Below are positions 28,303-35,854 of a stretch of 49,061 bases of DNA, in pieces. Source of the DNA: Flavobacterium azizsancarii (GTDB lineage Bacteria > Bacteroidota > Bacteroidia > Flavobacteriales > Flavobacteriaceae); contig NZ_JAMZNK010000044.1 in NCBI RefSeq assembly GCF_027980145.1, forward strand, positions 1-49,061, in the 5' to 3' direction. Below the pieces are notes generated by a model. The model searched no databases and was not told where the DNA came from. It saw nothing but the letters and a program-made list of their open reading frames with translations. Each line of letters starts with the position of its first letter. Within the stretch, counting starts at the first letter, position 1. The position numbers were made by a program, and so were the translations under genes.

Positions 28303-28344
28303 AGATCCGGAAAGCTTTATCCAAAAGACTTTCCGGATCTTTTA
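28303..28344 (+). terminator. Terminator after the aldehyde dehydrogenase
   Basis: A perfect 12-bp stem AGATCCGGAAAG / CTTTCCGGATCT (28303-28340) with a 14-base loop, followed by TTTTA. The next gene starts only 14 bases later, so the regulator may depend on read-through. Confidence 0.88.
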
Positions 28345-28357
28345 GTAACTCTACTTT

Positions 28358-29164
28358 ATGACAACAAAATCATCTATAAAATCCAAAATACTTTACTCCT
28401 GCTATTTTACACGTAGTCGAGAAGGAGAAAATTTCATCCCAGAACATGTGTTTAGCTATCAAATTTCAGGAGAGATAGTCGTTTCAGACAGCAAAAACAC
28501 GTACCACTCTAACGAAGGTGATTTTCGTTTTAGCAGAAGAAACCATTTAGCTAAATTCGTTAAAATCCCGCCAGAAGGAGGAGAATTTAAAACGATTTCT
28601 ATTTTTTTAGATCAGGAAATTTTACGAGAAATAAGTGCTGAATATAATTTTAAAATCAATAAAAAATCAGATTCTCAAGCCATGATTTCTTTGGCGCCAA
28701 ACGCACTTTATAAATCTTTTATGGATTCACTTATATCTTATCTCGACGTAGAGGAAGAAAACAACGAAGCTTTATTTCATTTAAAAATAAAAGAAGCTGT
28801 TCATCTTTTACTAAAAGTAAATCCTGAATTAAAAGATATTTTGTTTGATTTTAACGAACCTGGCAAAATTGACCTGGAAGCATTCATGAATAAAAACTTC
28901 CACTTTAATGTACATCTTACCCGTTTTGCTTATCTCACCGGCAGAAGTTTAGCCACTTTTAAAAGAGATTTTCAAAAAGTTTTTCAGGAAACTCCCGGAA
29001 AATGGTTATTAAACAAAAGATTGCAAGAGGCACATTATCTAATTAATCAAGGAAAAACGCCATCGGAAGTTTATATAGGAGTTGGCTTTGAAGACCTGTC
29101 TCATTTTTCTTTTTCATTTAAAAAGAAATTTGGGATTGTCCCTTCTTCTTTATTTGCGAAATAG
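28358..29164 (+). CDS. AraC-family transcriptional regulator
   Basis: A 268-residue regulator. Residues 1-165 form a sensory domain of the cupin-like type (FIPEHVFSYQISGEIVVSD...). The C-terminal 100 residues hold the two helix-turn-helix motifs of AraC/XylS proteins (LTRFAYLTGRSLATFKRDFQ and PSEVYIGVGFEDLSHFSFSF, ending KKFGIVPSSL). It probably senses the substrate of, and activates, the aldehyde dehydrogenase 67 bases upstream, where tandem repeats suit an AraC dimer. The ligand is unknown. The start ATG is just after the terminator stem. Confidence 0.93.
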   Translation: MTTKSSIKSKILYSCYFTRSREGENFIPEHVFSYQISGEIVVSDSKNTYHSNEGDFRFSRRNHLAKFVKIPPEGGEFKTISIFLDQEILREISAEYNFKINKKSDSQAMISLAPNALYKSFMDSLISYLDVEEENNEALFHLKIKEAVHLLLKVNPELKDILFDFNEPGKIDLEAFMNKNFHFNVHLTRFAYLTGRSLATFKRDFQKVFQETPGKWLLNKRLQEAHYLINQGKTPSEVYIGVGFEDLSHFSFSFKKKFGIVPSSLFAK

Positions 29165-29218
29165 GGCTTAAAAAAAAAACCTAGAAAACAAAAATATCAG
29201 CACCAAAATATACCGCAT

Positions 29219-29248
29219 AAAAAAGCCTCCCGAATGAGAGGCTTTTTT
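29219..29248. terminator. Bidirectional terminator between araC-type gene and tRNA-Gln
   Basis: AGCCTC (29224-29229) pairs with GAGGCT (29238-29243), with A run on the left and T run on the right. It serves the minus-strand tRNA gene and the plus-strand regulator gene. Confidence 0.85.
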
Positions 29249-29249
29249 G

Positions 29250-29320
29250 TTGGTCTACAAGGACTCGAACCTTGAAAGACTGCACCAAAAACAGTTGTGT
29301 TACCATTACACCATAGACCA
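29250..29320 (-). tRNA. tRNA-Gln (UUG), copy 1
   Basis: A 71-base cloverleaf: acceptor TGGTCTA/TAGACCA, D arm GTGT..ACAC, anticodon stem ACTGT/GCAGT with loop TTTTGGT (anticodon TTG), T arm CAAGG-TTCGAGT-CCTTG, discriminator A. CCA is not encoded. The weak-pairing acceptor first base (T1-A72) is typical of glutamine tRNA. Confidence 0.97.
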
Positions 29321-29341
29321 GTAAAAATGCTTAAGCGAGTG

Positions 29342-29371
29342 CAAATTTAAAGCTTTTTTTAGTTTACACAA
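29342..29371 (-). promoter_or_regulatory. Promoter of tRNA-Gln copy 1
   Basis: Minus strand TTG (29371-29369), 19 bases, TAAATTTG (29349-29342). It is the same as copy 2 except that the -33 box is GTTG rather than TTTG. Confidence 0.65.
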
Positions 29372-29382
29372 CTTTTTTTTAT

Positions 29383-29414
29383 AAAAAAAAACCTCTCGAT
29401 TGAGAGGCTTTTTT
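29383..29414 (-). terminator. Terminator of tRNA-Gln copy 2
   Basis: CCTCTC (29392-29397) pairs with GAGAGG (29402-29407) around GATT, flanked by a nine-base A run on the left, which gives U on the minus strand. Confidence 0.87.
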
Positions 29415-29415
29415 G

Positions 29416-29486
29416 TTGGTCTACAAGGACTCGAACCTTGAAAGACTGCACCAAAAACAGTTGTGTTACCATTACACCATAGACCA
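29416..29486 (-). tRNA. tRNA-Gln (UUG), copy 2
   Basis: Identical in all 71 positions to the copy at 29250-29320, with the same anticodon TTG. It has its own promoter and terminator. Confidence 0.97.
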
Positions 29487-29507
29487 GTAAAAGCGGTTAA
29501 GCGAGTG

Positions 29508-29538
29508 CAAATTTAAAGCTTTTTTTAGTTTGCGCAAA
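29508..29538 (-). promoter_or_regulatory. Promoter of tRNA-Gln copy 2
   Basis: Minus strand TTTG (29538-29535), 19 bases, TAAATTTG (29515-29508): a full match to the Bacteroidota consensus, about 21 bases before the tRNA 5' end. Confidence 0.75.
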
Positions 29539-29732
29539 CTTTTTGATGAAAAAAAATCATTTTTCTTCATTTTTTTTTCTTTCCAATCCGTAATGATTTT
29601 ACAAGTATTTTACAAACAACACGTTACCATTAATAAATACTTTTATAGAATTTTATGTTAATGCTCTTCTCTTTAAGCAAAAAAACATTTTCTTTGTAAG
29701 ATTAAAAACATACAAAATTTTAACACCTAAAT

Positions 29733-32700
29733 ATGGCACAATTCAATTTCAATAAATGGAATACAATTATTGGTTGGTTTGCATTTGCAATCGCTTTAAT
29801 TACCTACACACTTACTGTCGAACCTACCATGAGTTTTTGGGATTGTGGCGAATATATTGCCACAGCCGCTAAATTAGAAGTTGGCCACCCACCCGGAGCT
29901 CCTTTATTCCAGATGATGGGTGCTTTTTTTGCCATGTTTGCTATAGATGCACAACATGTAGCCGTGATGGTTAATATGATGTCCGTATTCTCAAGTGCTT
30001 TTACTATTTTGTTTATGTTTTGGTCTTCTTCAATGATTTTAAAAAAGATCATAGAACGTTTTTCAGAAATTAATCAAAACAATTCAATTGTTATATTAGG
30101 AAGTTCTTTAGTAGGAGCTCTTGCCTATACTTTCTCAGATAGTTTTTGGTTTAATGCTGTTGAAGCCGAAGTTTATGCAATGGCTTCTTTATTAATTGCA
30201 TTACTTCTCTGGCTGGGTCTTCGCTGGGAGCAGGACATGGACAAACCTAAAGGAAACAAATGGCTACTTGTTATTTCGCTAGTTATCGGGCTTTCTTTTG
30301 GGGTTCACTTTATGGCTTTACTAACAATTCCTTCAATAGGATTTCTTTACTACTTTAAGCATTATGAAAAAGTTACCATCAAAAACTTTCTTATTGCTAA
30401 TATTTCCGTAATTGGTATTTTGCTTTTTATCTTTATCCTATTACTGCCTTTAACAATGGAAGCTTTTGCTTATACTGAAGTTTTCATGGTAAACAACATG
30501 GGATTACCATTTAACTCAGGAACCATTTTTGTCGCTTTAGTTCTAATTGCTTTCTTTTATTTTGGATTAAAACTTACCAAACAAAAAGGATTGATTTTCT
30601 ATAACACTATAATACTTTGCATTTTATTTATTTTTATTGGTTTCTCAACCTGGATGATGCTGCCTATTCGTGCTAATGCCAATCCTGTAATTAACGAGAA
30701 TAAACCATCAGATGCGGCGGAAGTACTAGCATATTACAATCGTGAACAGTACGGGGTAAACCCTTTGTTTTACGGACCTCAGTATACCGAAGTTTTTGCT
30801 GGAATTGACGCAAAAAACCCGTATTCAGACAAAAAACCTAACTACGAAAGAGATTATAAAACCGGTAAATATATCATTACCAATAATTACAAAAACGCCA
30901 GTCAAAATACAGATGATAATCAAAAAGCGTTTCTACCTAGAATGTGGAGTACAGAAACGGGACATATTCAAAACTATATCAGCTTTACAAATCCTCCAAA
31001 ATTCAAAATAAACCCTAACTACGATTACGAGCAGGATTTAGGGAAATACGGAATTGACGCAAGCCAGCTAAGCGAGGACGAATACAATAAAGCAACTGCG
31101 CAACTGCGTAATGAAGTCGAAAAAACCATTTCTGAGTTTAGAAATGCTTATGCCCAAAAACAAATTGATAATGAGGGTTACGTTAAGTTCCTAAAAAGCT
31201 ATGGCGATTATTTAATTATTGAAAAACCAACTACCGTAGATAATTTCAGTTTTATGTTCGAATATCAATTTGGGTATATGTACTGGAGGTATTTAATGTG
31301 GAATTTTGTTGGACGACAAAGTGACGTTCAGGGAAAATACGATAATCTTGATGGAAACTGGATCAGCGGAATCAAGGCTCTTGACTCTGTACACCTTGGG
31401 TCTCAGGATAACTTACCATCTGATGTTTTAAACAATAAAGGAAGAAACGTTTACTATTTCTTGCCGTTTATCCTAGGTATTATTGGTATAATGTATCACG
31501 CCAATAAAGACCTTAAAAGTTTTTACGTGCTTTTAGCATTATTCCTTTTTACCGGAATTGCATTAAAAATTTACCTGAATGAGCGACCTTTTGAACCTCG
31601 GGAAAGAGATTATGCACTAGTAGGATCTTTTTATGTGTTTGCCATCTGGATAGGTTTTGGAGTTTATTCGCTCTACGAAAGCCTGCAGAAATATATAGCG
31701 CCTAAAATAGCCGGTCCGGTTATAATTGCCGCAAGTTTACTAGCTGCACCTGTTTTAATGGCTTCCCAAAACTGGGACGACCATGACAGATCAGGAAGAT
31801 ATACTGCAGTTGCAATGGCAAAAGCTTACCTGAATTCTTGTGATAAAAATGCCATTTTATTTACTATTGGAGACAATGACACGTTCCCATTATGGTATGC
31901 TCAGGAAATTGAAGGCATCAGGACAGATGTTAAAATCGTAAATACAAGCTTAGTCAACACTGACTGGTATATCGATCAAATGAAAACAAAAGCATACGAA
32001 TCTGATCCTTTACCAATTTCATTTACACACGATCAATATGTAGGTGATAACCTGGATTACGTTGCTCATATTCCAAAAATTCAAACTCGTTGGAACATTA
32101 TCGACTTTATTGATTTTATTAAAAATCCAAAATCAACTGTAGGATTACAAAACGGACAAACAATCCATTTTTATCCAACAAATAAAATCAGGGTTCCTGT
32201 TGACAAAGATGTTATCATCAAAAATAAGGTTGTCAATCCAAAATACAACGATTCTATCGTTCCTTATATGGATATTGACATCAAAGGAAATGCAATATAT
32301 AAAAACCGCTTAATAATGTTGGATATCTTAGCCAATAACAATTGGAAAAGACCAATCTACTTTAGTGGTGGTGCTTTTGACGATGAAGATTACTTATGGT
32401 TAAAAGATTATTTACAATTAGACGGAATGGTCTATAAATTAGTTCCTATCAGAAATAAATATTCAAAAGATGGCGGACCAATGGACATGGGACAAATTGA
32501 CGCAGATAAAATGTATAATATCGTAATGAAATGGGATTGGGGCAATAGCGATAGCGATAAAATTTATCATGATCCTGAAACCAGAAGAAACAGCATTACC
32601 TACAGAACAAATTTATCTCGTTTAATGAACCAGCTTATTAAAGAGGGAAAAATTGACAAAGCTAAAAACATTATCAACTTAGCGATGACAAAAATGCCTT

Positions 32701-33014
32701 TAGATAAATTTGGCTACTATTCTCTGGTAGAACCATTTGCAGGAGGATATTACAAAGTTGGAGAAACTGCAAAAGCACAGGATTTACTAAATAAACTGGT
32801 TCAGAAATACAAAGAAGAACTAAACTATTATGCCACTTTAACACCTGGCGATCAAACTGATTTAGCAATTGATATCATTACTGATATTGAACGTTACAGA
32901 AGTTTATTGCAAGTTATGAAAGACAATAAAGATCTTGCTTTCTACGAAAAACACAAAACCACATTCAACACTTATGTGAATGTTTTTGAACGTTTTGGGA
33001 GAGAAAAAGAATAA
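29733..33014 (+). CDS. TMEM260-type protein O-mannosyltransferase (DUF2723, GT117)
   Basis: A 1093-residue membrane protein. The N-terminal DUF2723 domain begins YTLTVEPTMSFWDCGEYIATAAKLEVGHPPGAPLFQM (about 25-62). This carries the Asp/Glu pair (WDCGEY) and GHPPGAP loop characteristic of the family, whose human member TMEM260 O-mannosylates proteins. About a dozen membrane helices follow (to about 330 and again 575-690). A large soluble C-terminal region (about 700-1093) ends in TPR-like helices. Bacteroidota use related enzymes for general O-glycosylation of exported proteins, but the acceptor here is unknown. It is transcribed alone, with a terminator after. Confidence 0.9.
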   Translation: MAQFNFNKWNTIIGWFAFAIALITYTLTVEPTMSFWDCGEYIATAAKLEVGHPPGAPLFQMMGAFFAMFAIDAQHVAVMVNMMSVFSSAFTILFMFWSSSMILKKIIERFSEINQNNSIVILGSSLVGALAYTFSDSFWFNAVEAEVYAMASLLIALLLWLGLRWEQDMDKPKGNKWLLVISLVIGLSFGVHFMALLTIPSIGFLYYFKHYEKVTIKNFLIANISVIGILLFIFILLLPLTMEAFAYTEVFMVNNMGLPFNSGTIFVALVLIAFFYFGLKLTKQKGLIFYNTIILCILFIFIGFSTWMMLPIRANANPVINENKPSDAAEVLAYYNREQYGVNPLFYGPQYTEVFAGIDAKNPYSDKKPNYERDYKTGKYIITNNYKNASQNTDDNQKAFLPRMWSTETGHIQNYISFTNPPKFKINPNYDYEQDLGKYGIDASQLSEDEYNKATAQLRNEVEKTISEFRNAYAQKQIDNEGYVKFLKSYGDYLIIEKPTTVDNFSFMFEYQFGYMYWRYLMWNFVGRQSDVQGKYDNLDGNWISGIKALDSVHLGSQDNLPSDVLNNKGRNVYYFLPFILGIIGIMYHANKDLKSFYVLLALFLFTGIALKIYLNERPFEPRERDYALVGSFYVFAIWIGFGVYSLYESLQKYIAPKIAGPVIIAASLLAAPVLMASQNWDDHDRSGRYTAVAMAKAYLNSCDKNAILFTIGDNDTFPLWYAQEIEGIRTDVKIVNTSLVNTDWYIDQMKTKAYESDPLPISFTHDQYVGDNLDYVAHIPKIQTRWNIIDFIDFIKNPKSTVGLQNGQTIHFYPTNKIRVPVDKDVIIKNKVVNPKYNDSIVPYMDIDIKGNAIYKNRLIMLDILANNNWKRPIYFSGGAFDDEDYLWLKDYLQLDGMVYKLVPIRNKYSKDGGPMDMGQIDADKMYNIVMKWDWGNSDSDKIYHDPETRRNSITYRTNLSRLMNQLIKEGKIDKAKNIINLAMTKMPLDKFGYYSLVEPFAGGYYKVGETAKAQDLLNKLVQKYKEELNYYATLTPGDQTDLAIDIITDIERYRSLLQVMKDNKDLAFYEKHKTTFNTYVNVFERFGREKE

Positions 33015-33035
33015 TATACGAAAAACATAGCAATT

Positions 33036-33077
33036 AAAAAAATGCAGCACTATTTGATAAATAGCGCTGCATTTTTT
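33036..33077 (+). terminator. Terminator after the glycosyltransferase
   Basis: A long stem with one mismatch: AATGCAGC-a-CTATTT pairs with AAATAG-c-GCTGCATT around GAT (33041-33073), with A run before and T run after. Confidence 0.92.
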
Positions 33078-33106
33078 ATTTTTACATATCTGTAAATCAA
33101 TTTAAA

Positions 33107-33742
33107 ATGAGCTTTTATTGGGTAAAAACAAATTCATTCATAAAAAGGGTGTTTTCTAAATATTGTTGGGACATTCCAAACAATGAAAAGAAAATATACC
33201 TAACATTTGATGATGGCCCAACTCCGGAAATTACAGACTGGGTTTTATCTGAATTGAAAAAGTTCGATGCAAAGGCTACTTTCTTCTGTATTGGAAAAAA
33301 CATAAAAGCCAATTTATCCTTATTCGAGAAATTAATTACTGATGGACACTCCATAGGAAATCATACGATGAATCATGTTAATGGCTGGAAAAGCAACAAT
33401 AACGATTATATAGAAAATGTAAAAAATTGTGCCGCTGTTCTGGAAAAAGAAAAAACATGCAATCTTATATTTCGTCCACCTTATGGAAAAATAAAAAAGG
33501 CACAATCTAAAATCCTAAGAAAATTAGGTTACAAAATAATTATGTGGGATGTTTTGAGCGCTGATTTTGATCAGACCATTACTCCTGAAAAATGTCTTGA
33601 AAACGTTACTAAAAATGTAAAATCCGGAAGTGTAATTGTATTTCATGACAGCATTAAAGCTTCGCCAAATTTAAAATTTGCCTTGCCTAAAACTTTACAC
33701 TTTTTAAAGGAAAACGGATATACGTTTGATATTATTCACTAA
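33107..33742 (+). CDS. Polysaccharide deacetylase (NodB domain, CE4)
   Basis: A 211-residue NodB-homology protein with the five CE4 motifs: TFDDGPTP (catalytic base and metal Asp, about 30-36), HSIGNHTMNH (metal His pair), RPPYGK, a DVLSADFD stretch, and IVFHDSI. It should remove N-acetyl groups from a GlcNAc polymer. There is no clear signal peptide, only a short amphipathic N-terminus, which is common in flavobacterial members, so the substrate could be peptidoglycan or an intracellular intermediate. It follows the GT117 gene but is separated from it by a terminator. Confidence 0.93.
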   Translation: MSFYWVKTNSFIKRVFSKYCWDIPNNEKKIYLTFDDGPTPEITDWVLSELKKFDAKATFFCIGKNIKANLSLFEKLITDGHSIGNHTMNHVNGWKSNNNDYIENVKNCAAVLEKEKTCNLIFRPPYGKIKKAQSKILRKLGYKIIMWDVLSADFDQTITPEKCLENVTKNVKSGSVIVFHDSIKASPNLKFALPKTLHFLKENGYTFDIIH

Positions 33743-33770
33743 ACAATAATACCAACGAAGAAGTAGTATT

Positions 33771-34073
33771 TTATAAATCGAATTGTTCCTGGACAATTCC
33801 AATAATAGTATTTGCATCTAACTCTCCTGACTGCCTCCAGATCATTTGCCCTTCTTTATATATCATTAATGTAGGAAGCCCCTTAATACGAAGTGCTTCT
33901 GCTAATTCCTGATTTTTATCCACATCAATCTTAATCACTTTGGCTTTATCGCCAAGTGCAGCAGCAACATCCTTAATTACAGGATGCATAGATACGGATG
34001 ATTCGTTCCAATCAGTGTAAAAATCGATCAACACTGGAACTTGAGCATTTATAAGTTCTCCAAATTTTGACAT
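33771..34073 (-). CDS. Thioredoxin-fold protein lacking the CxxC site
   Basis: A 100-residue protein of thioredoxin length and fold: VLIDFYTDW (14-22), then the place of CGPC is taken by NESS (23-26), then VIKIDVDKN, the cis-Pro in GLPTLMIYKEGQ, and the C-terminal helix. Both redox cysteines are gone, and no other Cys is present, so it cannot be a disulfide reductase. The remainder is well kept, which argues for a binding or scaffold role rather than decay. A possible -7 element TACATTTG lies at 34126-34133, inside the gap to the metallophosphoesterase gene upstream. Confidence 0.9.
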   Translation of the reverse strand: MSKFGELINAQVPVLIDFYTDWNESSVSMHPVIKDVAAALGDKAKVIKIDVDKNQELAEALRIKGLPTLMIYKEGQMIWRQSGELDANTIIGIVQEQFDL

Positions 34074-34147
34074 AAAACCAAAAATTTAATTCTTTATTAT
34101 TCTGTTAAAAAGAGATAATGATATACAAATGTAGCATTTTTAACGAA

Positions 34148-35383
34148 TTAAGCCACATTGTTCCCTTTTTTTAGTTCAATCACTGTTATTTCAGGCATGA
34201 TACCCACTCGTCCCGGATAAGCATGAAAACCAAATCCTCGATTTACATAAACATAGCGGCCAACATTTTCATACAGTCCAGCCCATTGCTTGTAAATATA
34301 TTGTGCTAAACTCCATTTAAAATATCCCGGAATTTCGATTCCAAATTGCATGCCGTGTGTATGGCCTGCCAACGTTAAATGAAAGTTCTTAGGGTGATTT
34401 TTTATCTCATATTCCCAATGACTCGGATCATGGCTCATTAATACCTTAAAATCGTCCTGATGCACATTTTGAGAAGCTTTATTTAAATCTCCAGCCTTTT
34501 TAAAATTCTGACCCCAGTTCTCTACTCCGATTAAAGCGATTTTATCGTCGCCTTTCTGAATATAAGTATGTTCGTTTAACAAAAGCTCAAATCCAATTTG
34601 CCCGTAAAGATCCTTAATTGCCTTAAAATTCTCGTCTTTTTCCTTTTCAGATGGCCATGTCACATATTCACCATAATCATGGTTCCCTAAAACTGAAAAC
34701 TTCCCGTATTGATATTCTTTTATTCTATTAAAAGTCTCTAACCACGGATGCATTTCTGTAGCATGGGTATTTACAATATCTCCGGTAAACAATATCATAT
34801 CCGCTTCTTGCTGATTAATCAAATCAATAGCATAATTTATCTTTTCCGGATTATCAAAACTTCCGCTATGAACATCTGAGATCTGTGTGATCTTAAAACC
34901 ATCAAAAGCATCCGGTAAATCAGGAAAATATATTGTTTGCCTAAATACTTTAAAATTATATTTGCCTTCAAAAATCCCGTAAATCAAGGATAAAAAAGGA
35001 ACCGCAGCCAAACCTAATGCTATCTGACTAACAAACCTTCGCCTGTTAGGCATCATTTCTGAACGAGGCGCATTGTACATGAAGTAATTCAGGATACTTG
35101 CTCCTATTCTAAAAATATCTTCTCCGAACATTACAAGCGTTAAAACTATTTTTGGCACATAAACCAATAACATTAATCCCATTGTAAACATGGTTTGTCT
35201 GGTTTGCCCAACAGAACGATCAAATTGCGTAAAAGAGTAAATAATAAAAATTAAAAGCAATAAGCTTATAACCTGATAACTCACCAAAACCCATCTTAAT
35301 CTGATTAAAGTGCGGAAGGCTTGATAAGAATAGAACTCAATAAATAAAAAAAGAGCACATAGAAGTACAAAACGTAAGATCAT
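34148..35383 (-). CDS. Membrane-anchored metallophosphoesterase
   Basis: A 411-residue protein with about four N-terminal membrane helices (1-110), then a calcineurin-like phosphoesterase domain (about 155-400). All metal-site motifs are present: ISDVHSGS, FTGDIVNT, LGNHDYGEY, MSHDP and LAGHTHGMQFG. The topology and motifs resemble YaeI/LpxG-like enzymes that act on phospholipid or lipid A precursor pyrophosphates at the inner membrane, but the substrate is not proven. It is transcribed toward the thioredoxin-fold gene, 74 bases apart, possibly as one unit. Confidence 0.9.
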   Translation of the reverse strand: MILRFVLLCALFLFIEFYSYQAFRTLIRLRWVLVSYQVISLLLLIFIIYSFTQFDRSVGQTRQTMFTMGLMLLVYVPKIVLTLVMFGEDIFRIGASILNYFMYNAPRSEMMPNRRRFVSQIALGLAAVPFLSLIYGIFEGKYNFKVFRQTIYFPDLPDAFDGFKITQISDVHSGSFDNPEKINYAIDLINQQEADMILFTGDIVNTHATEMHPWLETFNRIKEYQYGKFSVLGNHDYGEYVTWPSEKEKDENFKAIKDLYGQIGFELLLNEHTYIQKGDDKIALIGVENWGQNFKKAGDLNKASQNVHQDDFKVLMSHDPSHWEYEIKNHPKNFHLTLAGHTHGMQFGIEIPGYFKWSLAQYIYKQWAGLYENVGRYVYVNRGFGFHAYPGRVGIMPEITVIELKKGNNVA

Positions 35384-35462
35384 TATTTATAGTTTTAAAC
35401 AAAGTAACAAAGAATGGAAATTTTATAGCTTTTTATTATCAAAAATTTAACTCAAATAACAC

Positions 35463-35494
35463 AAAAAGCTGATAGATTTCTCTACCAGCTTTTT
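35463..35494 (-). terminator. Terminator of the distal small cationic protein gene
   Basis: AAAAAGCTG-a-TAGA pairs with TCTA-c-CAGCTTTTT around TTTC; the A run gives U on the minus strand. The same hairpin, with a compensated base pair, ends the four-gene array at 37956. Confidence 0.82.
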
Positions 35495-35560
35495 CTCTAC
35501 CAAATTTTTTAAAACCTTTATAATCCACAACACGGTTTACATTCGCAAACCTATGTCGTT

Positions 35561-35749
35561 TTATTTTTTAGCTTCTGGTTTAGCAGCTTCTGCTTTAACT
35601 TCTGCTTTTTTAGTTTTTTTGTCTGCTTTTTTCTCTTTTTTAGGAGCTTTTGCTTCTTTTACCGGAGTTGTTTGAGCTGGAGTTGTTTGAGCGCTTACCA
35701 TTGCAGTTGTTCCTAAAACAGCTACTGCTAACATTACTAATTTTTTCAT
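35561..35749 (-). CDS. Small Lys/Ala-rich exported protein, distal paralog (E)
   Basis: A 62-residue protein: signal peptide MKKLVMLAVAVLGTTAMVSA (cleavage before QTTP), then a mature chain of about 40 residues almost wholly Lys, Ala, Pro, Glu and Thr, hence strongly basic and disordered. It is a paralog of the four proteins at 38065-39073 (same VLGTxAMVSA signal and one PVKEAKAP repeat unit), separated from them by the two-component genes. It has its own promoter with the 7-4-7 repeat and its own terminator. The chain type recalls enterobacterial acid-shock protein Asr; homology is not claimed. Confidence 0.85.
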   Translation of the reverse strand: MKKLVMLAVAVLGTTAMVSAQTTPAQTTPVKEAKAPKKEKKADKKTKKAEVKAEAAKPEAKK

Positions 35750-35792
35750 GATTGTTGATTTATGATTATTATTATTTTCATTTATTATACCT

Positions 35793-35828
35793 CAAAGATA
35801 TAATCACTAAATGAAGATTAAATGAAGA
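35793..35828 (-). promoter_or_regulatory. Promoter and PhoB-like box of small protein E
   Basis: Minus-strand TATCTTTG (35800-35793) is a perfect -7 element. Exactly 10 bases further upstream lie two ATGAAGA copies (plus strand 35811-35817 and 35822-35828) with a 4-base spacer, an 11-base period. The box replaces the -33 element, as at OmpR/PhoB-activated promoters. The same arrangement occurs at 39114-39149. Confidence 0.72.
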
Positions 35829-35854
35829 TTGTACTACCTGAAAAAAATTAACTT

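Larger units (their letters stand above)
29235..29531. repeat. 166-base tandem duplication carrying tRNA-Gln
   Basis: Segments 29235-29365 and 29401-29531 are nearly identical over 131 bases (offset 166). They differ mainly in the four bases after the tRNA 5' end (atgc against gcgg). The unit contains half of the terminator, the tRNA gene and its promoter -7 element, so each copy is a complete transcription unit. Confidence 0.92.
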
